Positions 5,185-5,374 of a DNA stretch of 5,374 nucleotides are shown here, one piece after another. The notes beneath the pieces are model-generated. The model did not search any database. It saw nothing but the letters and a program-made list of their open reading frames with translations, and had not been told where the DNA came from. This DNA is from Bacillota bacterium. Its GTDB lineage: Bacteria; Bacillota; Clostridia; Lachnospirales; Lachnospiraceae. The stretch covers positions 1 to 5,374 of the forward strand of contig JAEWRS010000292.1 of assembly GCA_023398855.1 (NCBI GenBank), read 5' to 3'. Made by a program: the position numbers and the translations under genes. Within the stretch, counting starts at the first letter, position 1. Every line of letters starts with the position of its first letter.

Positions 5185-5374
5185 ATGGAATCAGCAACCG
5201 TACGATTGAAAAAAGGAGAAGGCCGCTCTTTAAAAGCCGGCGGCCCGTGGATCTATGACAATGAAATTGACACCATCACCGGAAACTATACCAACGGAGA
5301 CATCGTAGCCTTAGAAGATTTTGACGGCTATTTTCTGGGCTATGGCTTTATTAATACAGCTTCCAAGATTACGC
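5185..5374 (+). CDS. class I SAM-dependent rRNA methyltransferase (RlmI-like), 5' end
   Basis: The first 63 codons of a gene that runs off the window. The N terminus (SATVRLKKGEGRSLKAGG, 3-20, then PWIYDNEI, 21-28) and NGDIVALEDFDGYFLGYGF (37-55) match the N-terminal PUA domain of the RlmI/COG1092 family. That family methylates C5 of a cytosine in 23S rRNA (C1962 in E. coli). The catalytic Rossmann domain lies beyond the window. Two in-frame ATGs, at 5179 and 5185, follow AGGAG at 5171-5175. The spacing is 3 nt to the first and 9 nt to the second, so 5185 is preferred but not certain. The ribosome binding site directly abuts the ECF-S stop codon, so it is probably cotranscribed with the transport genes. 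A functional link to them is not implied. Confidence 0.8.
   Translation, partial: MESATVRLKKGEGRSLKAGGPWIYDNEIDTITGNYTNGDIVALEDFDGYFLGYGFINTASKIT

Overview
The window looks like chromosomal DNA from a low-to-mid G+C Firmicute, most likely a Lachnospiraceae-type clostridium (Lachnoclostridium/Lacrimispora-like). This rests on strong AGGAGG-type ribosome binding sites, sigma-A-like promoters, the style of the proteins (an HPr-like paralogue, a clostridial sirtuin-like protein, a DUF4430 protein next to an ECF S component) and tight gene packing. The genus is an impression from protein style, not a database result.

Layout. Bases 1-227 hold the 3' end of a plus-strand gene for an HPr-like protein that lacks the phosphorylatable histidine. 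It converges on a long minus-strand block, and the two are separated by a perfect 15-bp inverted repeat (262-307) that can terminate transcription both ways. Read from its 5' end, the minus-strand block is: a short degenerate sirtuin-like protein (3975-3358), hisH (3286-2678), hisF (2667-1906), ung (1844-1170) and uppP/bacA (1151-318). hisH to uppP are tightly spaced and are probably one transcript from a good promoter at 3317-3345. The sirtuin-like gene has its own candidate promoter and may read through into hisH.

At about 3976-4220 the orientation flips. A divergent promoter (4055-4084) drives a plus-strand operon with a leader of about 107 nt, then an 8-codon mini-ORF with an excellent ribosome binding site. 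The mini-ORF overlaps the start of a membrane-anchored DUF4430 protein (4221-4652). That gene in turn overlaps, by ATGA, an ECF-transporter S component (4649-5170). The 5' end of an RlmI-type 23S rRNA methyltransferase (from about 5185) follows and runs off the window.

How the genes work together. HisH and HisF form the two-subunit imidazole-glycerol-phosphate synthase of histidine biosynthesis. Ung (uracil removal from DNA) and UppP (undecaprenyl-pyrophosphate recycling) are housekeeping passengers in the same transcript. The DUF4430/ECF-S pair looks like a small-molecule (vitamin-like) uptake module that must borrow the EcfA/A'/T energising module from elsewhere in the genome. Its ligand is unknown. 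The least ordinary parts of the window are this module with its leader and mini-ORF, the degenerate sirtuin, and the histidine-less HPr-like protein. The rest is ordinary core-genome content. No tRNA, rRNA, CRISPR or insertion sequence was seen.
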